Source of the DNA: Moniliella sp. 'wahieum'
Lineage: Eukaryota; Basidiomycota; Moniliellomycetes; Moniliellales; Moniliellaceae
Length of the DNA: 64,000 bases
Direction: 5' to 3'
Assembly (NCBI GenBank): GCA_003971905.1
Contig: RSEE01000001.1
Span: forward strand, 620,001-684,000
Below the pieces are notes generated by a model that made no database searches, was not told where the DNA came from, and saw only the letters and a program-made list of their open reading frames with translations. Below, piece by piece: positions 35,336-46,842 of this stretch (position 1 is the stretch's first letter; the number at the start of each line of letters is the position of its first letter). A program made the position numbers and the translations under genes.

Positions 35336-35757
35336 CACCAACCTCCAGGGATTCGTCATCTTTTAGACCAAAACAGACGCGCACATTTCAGTTTTCTGGC
35401 TCAGCAGTCGTTGATGAACGCAAAAGACTGAGGAGGCGATCTTTCTTGAGTTACTCTACTTGTCTCTTGTTTGCATCCTCACCCTGCCGTGTTGTGGGCT
35501 ATACAATATATCGCGCTACGTTCTCGGTAGGGCGTGAGAACCCGAACGACGGTCCTGGACACCTTATCTCCCAAAGACAATGGTTGTGGGGCTCTTGGCC
35601 TAGTCTTTCCCCAATTTGCATGACTCTTTTCGAGCGGACGACATTCATTCAGGCTCCGTGGGATGTTGCCTCTAATGTAAAGGAGGGGAAAACTTGAAGA
35701 GCCACAAAACAGTAGAGTGGAGGGGGGAGGGCTCGTAATGTAGCGACAAGAACGCAA
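35336..35757. other. Intergenic
   Basis: Between repeat copy A and tRNA-Asp. No gene recognised. Confidence 0.4.
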
Positions 35758-35843
35758 TCTCCGATAGTTTAGTGGCTATGACACGTCCCTGTCATTGTGA
35801 CAGTCGTGCGGACGAGACCCGGGTTCGATTCCCGGTCGGAGAG
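35758..35843 (+). tRNA. tRNA-Asp (anticodon GTC) with 14-nt intron
   Basis: Acceptor TCTCCGA pairs with TCGGAGA and the T arm is CCGGG-TTCGATT-CCCGG. The anticodon stem CGTCC/GGACG encloses CTGTCA, a 14-nt intron after base 37, and C. Removing the intron gives a 72-nt tRNA with anticodon GTC. Discriminator is G, usual for Asp. Confidence 0.92.
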
Positions 35844-36139
35844 TGTTTTGCCAAGCGGTGGAATGGAATGTCTCCGTGGTTCCTTTTTCAGCTGCAACAT
35901 GCCCAACGCCTTTCACTAGGCCCAACCACGATGAGGTCATCCCTTGGGGCTGGGTGTCCTACTGTGTTTGCTTGCACGCCAACTCAAACTTCACTGCGAA
36001 CGGGGTCAGCGCGCAGCCAGGGTCCGCGCTGTGCGCTGGCTAGAGTGAAGCTTGAAGCCTGTCGCCCTGAGCCTGAGCCTGAGGCCCCATGCCCCAGCAC
36101 TGGGTATCGCTCTCGGTATCGTGTATCGCAGCATCCAAC

Positions 36140-36174
36140 ACTAGTCACTAGTAACTAGTAACTAGTAACTAGTC
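36140..36174. repeat. ACTAGT heptad array, five units
   Basis: Five units in exact 7-bp steps: ACTAGTC, three ACTAGTA, ACTAGTC. Confidence 0.95.
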
Positions 36175-36750
36175 ACTGCTCCTCTGCCGAGTGCTCCCGC
36201 AGCATCGACGATCGGCGCTCGTAGGATCGGTGTCGGTCCAACCCTACTGGCATACGGTGAGTATGGGCCTCATCGACATCGATCATCTTGGGCTGCGCTC
36301 CCCGCACACGTCGATGGAGCGCCACCGGTCGCTGCCAGGCTGCCGCTGTCCTCCTGCTGGGCTAATCTGGGAGCGCGCCTTGGTCTCCCCGCTGTTGGCC
36401 GTGGTGCAGGCAGTACATGGGTGTGACGCGAGCGTTCGCTGGTTGAGCCTGAGATTCGGAGAGCCTGAGCAGAGTGCCGGATTTCAGCTTTCAGCTTTCC
36501 GTTAATTTCACCCTAAAAGCTGAGGCTCAGTGCCTCCGCATCCATCACCTCGTCGCTGCTGGCGGGGTGTCTGGTGCAGTGCCAGGCCAAGTAGCCGGCA
36601 CAGGCCCAGTGTGGCCAGCAGCTAGCCGGCGACAGAGCCAGTGCTGGGCGGACTGATCGATGGGTGCGGAGGATAGAGGACGCGGGCGGAGGACGAGCGA
36701 TCGATGAGCAGGACGTGTGCCGAGTGCACTGGTGCACTAGTGACTAAGGC

Positions 36751-36771
36751 ATGGCACATGTGACATGTGGC
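36751..36771. repeat. ACATGT-core heptads upstream of FKS1
   Basis: ATGGCAC, ATGTGAC and ATGTGGC follow each other in 7-bp steps. Confidence 0.75.
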
Positions 36772-37051
36772 GAGCGTGGTTCTTGGTGCTGTGCTGTGCT
36801 GTGCTGGGTGGCGCGGTGCTGCGCTGGGCCGTGTCGTGGAGGTGCTGAAGCGCTGGAGCTGCGTTCCAGGATGCACTCGCCTCGCCGCCGCAGCTCGCAG
36901 CAGCAGACAAGCGAACCCACACAGGCGCAACGCCGCTTGCATGCTGCCTCATCCACCTCATCGATCATCCCGCCGTGTTTCCTGCCACCGCCACCGCCAC
37001 TGTCACCACCCCCCATCTCCATCTTCCCCCCCACCCTTCCCCCCGACGACG

Positions 37052-40000
37052 ATGGGATCGGTGCAGCCCGTCGCTGGCGGCTACGGCAGTGGCGCCTTCG
37101 CCCAGGTTGGGCCCGACGCTGACCTCCTCCCCCCCCACCATGGCCTAGCTTCCTTTGATGGCTCTGACAGCCTCGACGGCAACACAGGCACCGGCCATGT
37201 TGCTGCCTCCATCGACCCCAAGAGCCGCGGAAGCTATGCTCCTAGCGGATATAGCGTGCCTTACACCCAGTACGACACCGCTGCCACCGCTGCTCCTGCC
37301 TTCCGCCAGCGCGAACCTTACCCGGCATGGACGGTCGAGCACAACATCCCTCTCTCCAAGGAGGAGATTGAGGACATTTTCATTGACCTGACCGCCAAGT
37401 TCGGTTTTCAGAAGGACTCTATGCGCAACATGTACGACCACCTGATGATCATGCTTGACAGTCGCGCTAGCCGCATGAGCCCTACTGTCGCACTCGCCAC
37501 TATCCACGCCGACTTCATTGGCGGCGAAAACAGCAATTACCGCAAATGGTACTTCGCCGCCCAGCTCGACCTAGACGATGCCATTGGAAAGGCCCAAAAC
37601 TTGGGGCTGAGCCGGGCAACGTCCCTTCGCCGTGGCCCATCCGCTGCAGGTACCAAGGGAGCATATGGCAAGAAGCAGAGCCGTTCATCGGTGCTTCTGA
37701 GCGCAAGCACCAAGTCGCTCGAGAGTGCAGCTACTCGCTGGCGTGACGCGATGAATCGGATGAACGATTACGATCGGATGCGCCAGATTGCCCTCTGGTT
37801 GCTCTGTTGGGGTGAGGCGGGGCAGGTGCGGCTGACTCCCGAATGCCTGTGTTTCATTTTCAAGTGTGCCGACGACTATTACCGCTCGCCCGAGTGCCAG
37901 AACCGGATGGACCCAGTTCCTGAGGGCCTGTACCTCCGTGCGGTTATCAAGCCCTTGTACCGGTTTATGCGCGACCAGATCTTTGAGGTTGTCGACGGCA
38001 AGTTCATCAAACGTGAACGCGACCACGACAAAATTATCGGCTACGACGATGTCAACCAGCTCTTTTGGTACCCTCAGGGCATCTCTCGCATCATCCTCCA
38101 GGACGGCACCCGTCTTGTCGACGTGCCCACTTCCCACGGTTCATGAAGTTTGACAAGATTAACTGGTCTAAAGTGTTCTTGAAGACATACAAAGAGAAGC
38201 GCTCTCTGCTCCATCTTCTGGTCAACTTTAACCGCATCTGGATTCTCCACATTTCAGCCTTCTGGTACTTCACAGCGTACGTCTCCCTCGACCTCTTTGT
38301 TACTCTTTCTGACTCTTTCCGCTTCCAGCCCTAACGCACCCAAGATTTACACTGAGCAAGCACCAACAATCCAGCAGAAGCTATCGGCTGCAGCGCTCGG
38401 TGGCTCTGTTTCATCGTTCATTATGATCTGCAGTACGCTTGCGGAAGCCTCCTTCCTCAACGCTACATGGCATAACTATATGCTGCTTGTTCGCCGTTTG
38501 ATTTTCCTCGGCGTTGCTCTGGGACTGTCCATGTGCCCTGCGATCTACGTGTTTGGCTGGAACCCTCACGGATCTGCGCCCGAAATTGTGGCGTATGTCG
38601 GCATCGCCTTTTCGGCCTGTGTGACGGTATTCCTCGGAGTAGTGCCGAGTGGGCGTATGTTTGGTGACCGGGTCGGTGGGCGATCTCGCAAGTACCTCGC
38701 AGCCAGACATTCACTGCTTCTTACCCTAGCCTACCCTGGACCCGGCGGACGATCAGCATTTTGCTCTGGGTGCTTGTGTTTGGATGTAAGTTGACCGAGT
38801 CTACTTCTTCCTCACGCTCTCCTTTAGAGACCCGCTGGCCATCATGGTGCACATGACGGTACAGAACTGCGATGACAAATACTTCGGCCACAACCTCTGT
38901 AAGAACCAGCCTGCATTCACCTTGGCTGCTATGTTCGTGCTCGATCTTTGCCTCTTCTTCCTCGATTCGTATCTTTGGTACGTGATCTGGAGCACCACGT
39001 TCAGCATTGGCTGGGCCTTCCGCTCGGGTATCTCGATCTGGACTCCTTGGAGCGACATGTTCCAGCGCTGCCTAAGCGCATCTACGCCAAGCTTCTCGCC
39101 ACGGCCGACATGGAAGTCAAATATAAGCCTAAGGTGCTCGTCTCTCAGGTGTGGAACGCAATCATTATTTCTATGTACCGCGAGCACTTGTTGTCCATCG
39201 ACCATGTCCAGAACCTGCTTTACCACCAGGTCGCATCGGCCGATGGTACCAAGCGCATCCTCCGTGCCCCGACCTTTTTCACCAGCCAGGGCAAGTCCGG
39301 GCGCAAGCCAGAGTTCTTCCCACGTGGCTCGGAGGCCGAGCGGCGTATCAGCTTTTTTGCGCAGTCCTTGACGCTTGACCTGCCTGAGCCGTTGCCGATT
39401 GATGCGATGCCTACCTTCACTGTGTTGACCCGCACTACTCGGAGAAGATTCTTCTTTCGCTTCGGGAAATCATTCGGGAGGAAGACCAGAACACGCGAGT
39501 AACTTTGCTTGAGTATCTGAAGCAGCTCCACCCCATTGAGTGGGACAACTTTGTCAAAGATACCAAGATCCTTGCAGAGGAGACTCAAGGCTATTCTACC
39601 TCCCCCTTCCCGAGGATGAGAAATCGAGTAAGAACTCCAAGACGGACGACCTGCCGTTCTACTGCGTTGGGTTCAAGAGTGCTGCCCGAGTATACGCTGC
39701 GCACCCGTATTTGGGCGTCACTTCGTGCCCAAACACTTTACCGCACCGTCTCGGGCTTTATGAACTATGCCAAGGCGATTAAGCTTCTGTATCGCGTCGA
39801 GAACCCGAAGTGGTGCAGCTCTTGGAGGCAACACCGAGAAGCTGGAGCGCGAGCTGGAGCGGATGAGCCGGCGGAAGTTCAAATACGTTATCTCGATGCA
39901 ACGTTACTCCAAGTTAACAAGGAAGAGCACGAAAACGCCGAGTTCCTTCTCCGTGCCTACCCCGACTTGCAGATCGCGTTCTGGATGAGGAGGCGCCGCG

Positions 40001-42418
40001 CAAAGATGGCGGCGAGTCTCGTTGGTTCTGTTTTGGTTGATGGACACTCGGAGATCCTGCCCAACGGGAAGCGTCGCGCTAAGTTCCGTGTTGAGTTGCC
40101 CGGCAACCCAATCCTTGGAGACGGTAAATCGACAACCAGAACATGCATCATCTTCCTCCGTGGCGAGTTTGTTCAGTGATTGACGCGAACCAAGACAACT
40201 ACCTGGAGGAGTTGCTTAAGATTCGCTCAGTGCTGGGTGAGTTCGAAGCCATTCAATGTTTCTCATGCCAACCGTATGGAAAGAACCAGGAACACGCCCA
40301 TGCGCTGTTGCAATGTCGGCGCACGTGAATAGTGTTTCGGAGAACATTGGTATCCTCGGTGACAACGCGGCTGGCAAAGAACAGACGTTCGGTACCCTCA
40401 CTGGACGTGGGTTAGCCAATATTGGCGGCAAGCTCCACTACGGTCACCCTGATTTCCTCAATACGATCTTCATGACGACACGTGGTGGTGTGTCGAAAGC
40501 CCAGAAGGGACTTCACCTTAATGAGGACATTTACGCTGGTATAATGGCGTTCAACCGTGGAGGGCGGATCAAACATTGCGAGTACTACCAGTGCGGCAAG
40601 GGCCGTGATCTTGGGTTGGTACCATTCTCAACTTCACCACCAAACTGGGTAACGGAATGGGCGAGCAGCTCCTGTCGCGCGAGTACTACTACATGGGCAC
40701 GCAACTGCCTATGGACCGTTTCCTCACGTTCTACTATGGCCACCCTGGTTTCCAACTGAACAACGTGATTGTGATCATGTCGGTCCAACTTCATGTTGGT
40801 CTGCATGTTTGTCGGTACGCTCAACTCGTCCTTGCGGGTGTGCAAGACGACAGAAAAACAACTACATCGTAGGAACCTCGGGCTGTTACTATCTTGACCC
40901 GGTCTTCTCCTGGCTCAAGCGAACGGTCATCTCTATCTTCTCGTTTTTGCCATTGCCTTCCTGCCGCTGTTTATGCAAGAGTTGTGCGAGCGTGGTGCCC
41001 TCAGTGCCGTTTTCCGTTTGGCGCGCCAGATCCTGTCTCTCAGCCCGTTTCGAGGTATTCAGTACCATGATCTACGCCAACTCGCTCTTGTCCAACCTCA
41101 CCTTTGGCGGTGCGCGGTACATTGCCACCGGCCGTGGGTTCGCCACAACACGTCAAAGCTTGCGTTGCTGTTCAGTCGATTTGCTGGTCCTTCCATCTAT
41201 TCCGGCACACGGCTGGTGCTGCTCCTGCTACACCACCTTCACCGTCTGGTTCTACCACCTGATCTACTTCTGGATCACATGCGTTTCGCTCTGCGTTGCC
41301 CCTTCATCTTCAACCCCCATCAGTTCTCCATCTCCGACTTCCTGGTGGACTACCGTGAGTTCCTTCGCTGGATGTCGCGGCAACTCGCGCTCGCATGCCA
41401 ATTCTGGGTCGGGTATTGCCGCTTGAGTCGGACCAAGGTGACGGGATACAAGAAAGCGTCTTGGTCACCCCTCGGAAAAGTTGGCAGGTGATGTGCCCCG
41501 CGCTGGCTGGCGCACCATCATCTTTGTTGAATGCTTGGCGCCCATCGCGATGGCGGTAATCTTTGTGGTGGCTTATGCGTTTGTCAAATCCTTCCATCGC
41601 CCCACCGATCCGCCTTCAGGTGCGATCGTCCGGATTGCCATCATCTCCCTCGGCCCATTGCTCTCAACGCGGGGTTCTGCTCATCTCCTTTGTCATCTCC
41701 ATCTTCTTTGGTACGGCGCTAAGCAACTGTTGCGGTCGGTTTGGTTCGATCATGGCCACCATCGCCCATAGCATTGCTGTGCTGGGCATGATTGCCGCCT
41801 TTGAGTTCCTATGGGTGATTGAGCTGTGGAGCCCGTCGCATGCGCTGCTGGGATTGATTGCGGTGATTGCGATCCAGCGCGCTATCTTCAAAGTCCTCAT
41901 TGCCCTTGTTCTCTCTCGTGAAATGAAGCACGATGAGACGAATCGAGCGTGGTGGACGGGGAGGTGGTATGGGCGTGGGCTGGGGGCCCATGCCTTCTCC
42001 CAGCCGTTGCGTGAGTTTGTGGTCAAGATCATTGAGATGAGTTGCTTCTCGGCCGACTTCATCTTGTACGTCCTTTTCGTTAGCTCCCATTCTGTCGTGC
42101 CACTAACAGATGTTTCCGATAGGTGCCATGTCCTGCTCTTTGCTTTGGCCGTGCCGATGCTGGTTCCCTTTATTGACCGGTTGCACTCCATGATGCTCTT
42201 CTGGCTCCGTCCTGGCCGGCAGATGAACAAGCCCATCTTTTCCCTCCGCCAACGGAAACAACGTCGGTCTATCGTGCTGCGGTACGGCATCTTGTTCCTA
42301 GCGTGCTACGCGGGCTTTGTCCGCTCATTGCTGTACCTGTCACGTTCCCGCATTGGCTCACGTACCATTGCACCATTTGCAAGAACTTTTGATCCCGCTC
42401 GCGCCGGAGTCCCTGTGA
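37052..42418 (+). CDS. FKS1: FKS1, beta-1,3-glucan synthase catalytic subunit
   Basis: This plasma-membrane enzyme extends wall beta-1,3-glucan from UDP-glucose and is activated by Rho1. The N-terminal cytoplasmic part shows [40 protein letters not shown] and [14 protein letters not shown]. Then come membrane segments, the central domain ([57 protein letters not shown]), the catalytic core ([50 protein letters not shown]) and a C-terminal membrane block. The segment equivalent to echinocandin hot spot 1 reads FLTLSFRDP (near 38812-38840). Introns at 38277-38328 (52 nt) and 42066-42122 (57 nt) both start GTACGT. At least a dozen single-base shifts break the frame (near 38138, 38700, 38796 and onward). 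The ATG at 37052 follows a C-rich leader. The stop at 42418 (APESL) assumes two last shifts; the uncorrected frame runs to 42432. Confidence 0.95.
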
Positions 42419-42928
42419 ACAACTACTCCTGACCCCCCCCCCCCACACACACCTTCCTCTTCCCCTGCCCCCACACCCATTCTTTCTTTCGGTGTCATGT
42501 TTTCTGTCTTTTCCGTACCTCTCTTCTGGCTCCTATCCATGCCGGTTTTGTCCTGATTTGCGTGTTACCTAGGAGAGCATCGTGCATACGTTCGCTCCCA
42601 AGATGTAGTTTGGTACCAACGGCATGGATTATAATGGGAACTGCATAGCCAAGTAGCACAACTCGTCTAGAGACTGTCCTCCTTCCCAACCCGCTTGCGC
42701 CCTAGCACACTGCCGAGCTTGCCACTATTGTATAGACCAGGCCGCGTGGAGCATAGTATCGATGAGGGCCAGTCACATGGAGGGGCATAACGCCCACGAC
42801 GGATTTTGCTCATTTTTAGGAGTCGCTAGGCGACCAGAGGAGGAACCACGCACACCTTCCTCTCAATCAAGGGGTCAAACCCCAGCATATCGGGGATGAA
42901 AAGGACCCCATTCGATTCCCGCATTCGT
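42419..42928. other. Intergenic between FKS1 and eS26 3' ends
   Basis: C/T-rich FKS1 3' flank, then unremarkable sequence to the eS26 stop. No gene seen. Confidence 0.5.
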
Positions 42929-43497
42929 TTACGCCGAGGCACGGGCAACGGCCGGGTTAACCTTCTTGCCGTCCTTGTTGAAGCGCACGCGGACCGGCGG
43001 GGCACGGTTGCGGCGGTCCACACGGGAGCGCACACGCACCGTCTTGGAATGGATCGCGCACGAGACGCAGTAGTGCACCTTGTTGTACAGTTTGGGCAGG
43101 GTGTACTCGGCGTACACCGAGGCCTCACTCATGTCCCGCACCGCCGCGGCCTCAACCACATTGCGCACAGTGAAGCGCTTGATCGCCTTGTCCTTCGGCA
43201 CGGCACGCGAGCAGTTCGAGCACCGGACAAAGTTTACGTGCCCGCGGCCATGCTTGTTGCGGCCCCCGTTGCGGCGCTTGGTCGTCACTGTCCATGGCAT
43301 GTTAGTCCAGTTCCCGTGCCAGTACTGCACACGCGGCCGGGTTCGAGCAAGTGCGTCGCCCGCTTCCCTGCGCGAAAACAGGCAGGCGAAAAGTAGCGCT
43401 TCTCCTCACGCCCCCTCTCCTGCCCCTTTCCTGACGCCTCTCCTGCTGCCCTCCTGCTGCCCCTTTCCCTTCCAGTAGCAACTTACTCTTGGAGTCA
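42929..43497 (-). CDS. RPS26: Ribosomal protein eS26 (RPS26)
   Basis: eS26 is a small-subunit protein near the mRNA exit, with a zinc-binding cysteine set. The coding exon reads [60 protein letters not shown] and ends [15 protein letters not shown] at the 42929 stop. All cysteines of the CxxC pairs (RCSNC, YCVSC) are present and this exon has no frame shift. The naive start ([10 protein letters not shown]) is wrong: that stretch contains a CTAAC branch site and a CAG acceptor. The 209-nt intron 43288-43496 has a perfect GTAAGT donor. Splicing joins A (43497) to TG, making the ATG itself and the normal family start [12 protein letters not shown]. The 5' leader beyond 43497 is not included. Confidence 0.95.
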
Positions 43498-44514
43498 GTA
43501 TTGGCGGATGTGCGGACGGAACGAGGCTGGTCCGGCGTAGCGAGCAAGCCGGTCAGCTGGCTCAGACCAACCCAGGCAAGACTGCCCCCAAGCTGCGTCT
43601 GGATGCCAACCCTAGCTCCTGGGCGCAATAAAATAGCTACCCCCGGCCAACCTCCAATTCCACCGTCATGCCCGCCCCAGCAGCCCTCCCCGATTCAATC
43701 GTATACATTCAGGTTGGCCAACAGAGGTCCCCACCGTTGGCACCCGCCAGTCCTTAAGCCGTTGGGGTTACCGTCGTTGTAAATCTCTCTCAACAGAAAG
43801 GCTGCCATATACATCGCGGCGAGGGGTGATGCGGTGAATCCAAAGCTGCCCCATAGAGTTTGCAGTCAGTTCATGATACAGTCAGCCTATTACCCTCTAT
43901 ACCGGCATATAGTTATCGGCATTCGACATGACGCCCCAGGCCCGCTTACAGGTAGAGGAAAGACAGGCAGCTGCTTGGTAGGTGTCTAGGGGACTCTTCT
44001 TCCGTTCTCTGCCTTTGGGGGCTGGGCACGACCTCTCGTATGCAGTCTTTTCTCGGCTACGGAGACTAGCCTACGGTAAACCGTTGACTACACCAGCATG
44101 GATCCAAGTCCCCTCTATCCCATAGCATGTAACACCTCTTCCCTCTTCATCTCTCGTTCACCCGGCTTAATATGCTCGATTCAATCCTAGTGGAATGCAT
44201 CGCTTAGTTACTGTAGGTTGCCACTACATGAATGCGGCTCAGCTGTCGCTTTTGTTCCTTCTTCTTCCGCGTCTCACTCTCCAGAGATCAATAAGAAGCT
44301 AGTATACAAGACATAGATCTATCGTTGCCAAAGTGTTGCGTTCTCTCTCGGACGCTTTCTCGGCTCGTTGTCAAAGAGATGTAGTACACTGTGTGGTATG
44401 TTCTGGATCATTAATATATTCAGGAAGTATCTGTATGTTGGACCAACTTTAGAGGAAAGGAATTGTACACTGGAAGCAAGAGCGGGGCAGCCCAACAATG
44501 GCGCAGATCATGCA
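43498..44514. other. Intergenic, 1.0 kb
   Basis: Holds the eS26 5' leader and promoter (right of 43497) and the nitrate transporter 3' flank. More A/T rich than its surroundings. No gene seen. Confidence 0.5.
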
Positions 44515-46198
44515 TCATGAAGCATCGCCAAGCGGAATGAGCATGAGCAGAAGGTTGAGCCCGGCGCAAACGATGCCCGAGATCCAAAAGGGCCTCCCGA
44601 CGGTCTTGGTTTGAAAGCGCCAGATGAGGGTGTAAACGATGCCTCCTGCGTTACCCACAGCACCAACCATGCCGGACATAAGGCCGTTGGACCTGGAGGA
44701 AATATCGGGACAAGAGAGTAGTTGGCTCCATTAGCCATGAAGCCAAACAAGGCACAGAGAACCACAAGACCCATAACGTTTCCTTTGGTGTGGTCACCGT
44801 AGTCCATCAACAACCCAAGGCCGAGGGACATGAGCCCCTGCACCGTGGCGCACATCAATCAACCATTTTTTGGATTGCACGCCGAAGCGGCGATAGAGTA
44901 GGTCGCTGGAAAGTCCCCCAATGAAGCGGAAACAGATGTTGAGCAGGCCATAGGTGCAGGCGAGGTAGCCGGCATTAAGCTGCTTAAAATGTGGGCCTTT
45001 GTACAGAGCATAAAGACTGTTGGCCAAACCCGAGTCGACTGCCAATTCGAACCCAAACGTAGAGCCGTAAGACAGGCCAAGAGCCAGGTGCGGGGGTCCA
45101 TCAACACAGCGCCAAGAACGTTGAGGGAAAAGGGTTCATTGACAGCCACACTCACGGGGTTGACAAAGTGATTGAGGTCGGTTGAGTGCTTTTCCATATC
45201 GAACGGAGTCTTCTTTTCTTCAACGGGATCGTCAGCATGGTTTTGGTCGGGAGTGACAATGATTGTCTTGGCTGCTGCGGGGTGGAGTGGCGCATGCTCC
45301 ATTTGCCTAAAGGATGGTCCTTGGCGAAGAGCATCATCCCTAGTGCAGTCAGAAGTAAGAGGGGACAGGAAGAATGACAAGCAGATCCGCCAAGCAAGGT
45401 GAGCCTTGAGGCCGTCCTTAACCAATCTTTGGAAGATTGCTGTCTGGGTAGAACGTCACGCCTCCTCCCGCGTTGCCCCAGCCCCTGAGAGAGCACTGGC
45501 CCGCCCTACAATCGATGTATCGACAAATGCCGTCATCCAGGCCTGGCAGGGAACAAACGTTCCCCCAGAATTCCCACAAAGAACCGAAGGGTGTACAACG
45601 AACCCGCATTATTGACCAATGGAACCAAGCCTGATGGAATAGCGCCAATGAAGAGAAGACCAGCCATGACTTTGCGCGGACCAAAGTGATCCACCATCGG
45701 GCCGACAATGATGCGCACCACCAGTGTCGCGCTAACCCGACAATGTTGCTGTCAGAGATCTGCTCTGCAGTCAAATGCAGATCCCTTGATAGTCTCGGGA
45801 GTGAGAGGCGAAAACGCGAACCAAGAAAGGAACGCAACGAAAAACCCGAGCTGCAGCTACGTTCAGTATACTTGCAACAGTTTTGAACAAACGAAGAGAG
45901 GAAAAGGGATATATGGAGATGGACAAGGGAGAGCGGGGGGGAGAAAAGAACGTACAGTGGCGAACCAAAAGGCGATAGCATATGTGTCCCAAAAGCGGAG
46001 GAGGGGAATGGAGTAGGCCTTGTGGTTAAGAGGATTTACCTCGGGTTTTCTCCAAAGGGCCGAGACAGAAAGCTTTGGTTTGTACTCGCCACGCGCAATA
46101 GCCTTCTCGTCCTCGGTGCGGTAATCATCGTTGCGTAGCTGCGCACCAGGAGAAATGATGGGATCCATGGGCGCGCTGGGCTCGGATGGAGCAGCCAT
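44515..46198 (-). CDS. Nitrate transporter, NNP family (CrnA/NrtA type)
   Basis: A major-facilitator protein for high-affinity nitrate/nitrite uptake at the plasma membrane. From the ATG at 46198 (MAAPSEPSAPMDP) it has a hydrophilic start, then FFVAFLSWFAFSPLTPETIK and LHLTAEQISDSNIVGLA, the MFS loop RIIVGPMVDHFGPRKV, and both nitrate signatures: GWGNAGGGVTF (near 45450) and GMVGAVGNAGGIVYTLIWRF (near 44645). A long cytoplasmic loop (about 45360-45150) lies between them, as in fungal members. One 105-nt intron is at 45851-45955 (GTACGT donor). Several frame shifts break the frame. The stop at 44515 follows LIPLGDAS. It points away from the nitrite reductase gene across 2.6 kb, as a divergent assimilation pair. 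Confidence 0.92.
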
Positions 46199-46790
46199 GA
46201 GTGGGGTGGTAGGACGGAAAGGCAGAGGAGTCGACGAGAGGAGAAAGAGAGGAAGTGATGGGCGGTACTTGAGGCGCACGGAGATGGACTGTGTAATCTG
46301 TAGTGTTGGCACCGACAGTAGGCAGTGTAAGATATTAGTACAGCCACACTGCGTATACAGCGATCTTGAAGCTTGATCGGATGACCTTTACTTTCGTTGT
46401 TGAATGGGTGTGGTTTTCACCGCTCCAAGCGTTGGAGAGATAGGTGGGGCGCAGCGGTAAAAGTTATATGGCCACAGCGGAGCTGCTCTTGGCGATGGAG
46501 CGCATCGATCTGTTGGTTGGAGATTGCAAAGGGTAACTGATGAAACTGGTGCGTGAGGCGGTGTGTTGAGGCAGAAGGCCCGTTGGCGGAGACCCTGCAC
46601 GCCGGATTATTATGCTGTGACGATGTCACGCGTTATCGGGCTATCAACAAAGCTACATTCCGGCACTGGAAGGAGACACAGTGGTGGTGTGCGCCCGCTC
46701 GATAAGCGTGTGCGAAACATGTGCCGCTCAGCGTTCACTCCTGCCCCTGCCCAATAATGCCGAACTCCGTTCCTTATCCACGAACGACCC

Positions 46791-46842
46791 AGTGACCGGT
46801 GACTGGCGTGACACAGTGACATCTGACATGTGACGGGTGATT
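46791..46842. repeat. TGAC-containing heptads upstream of transporter
   Basis: AGTGACC, GGTGACT, a 10-base step, then AGTGACA, TCTGACA, TGTGACG and GGTGATT follow in 7-bp steps, about 600 bp upstream of the transporter start. Confidence 0.75.

Larger units (their letters stand above)
35844..37051. other. Intergenic, FKS1 upstream region
   Basis: No gene recognised. Heptad arrays occur at 36140-36174 and 36751-36771, the second 280 bp upstream of the FKS1 start. A GTGCT repeat (about 36788-36812) and a C/A-rich leader come next. Confidence 0.5.

Noticed and set aside
36767..37051. Extending FKS1 to the upstream in-frame start at 36767
   Set aside because: That segment is a simple GTGCT and C/A-rich leader with no similarity to the family; the ATG at 37052 fits better.
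42929..43330. eS26 start as MQYWHGNW or [10 protein letters not shown]
   Set aside because: That stretch holds a CTAAC branch site and CAG acceptor, and splicing to 43497 restores the normal family start.
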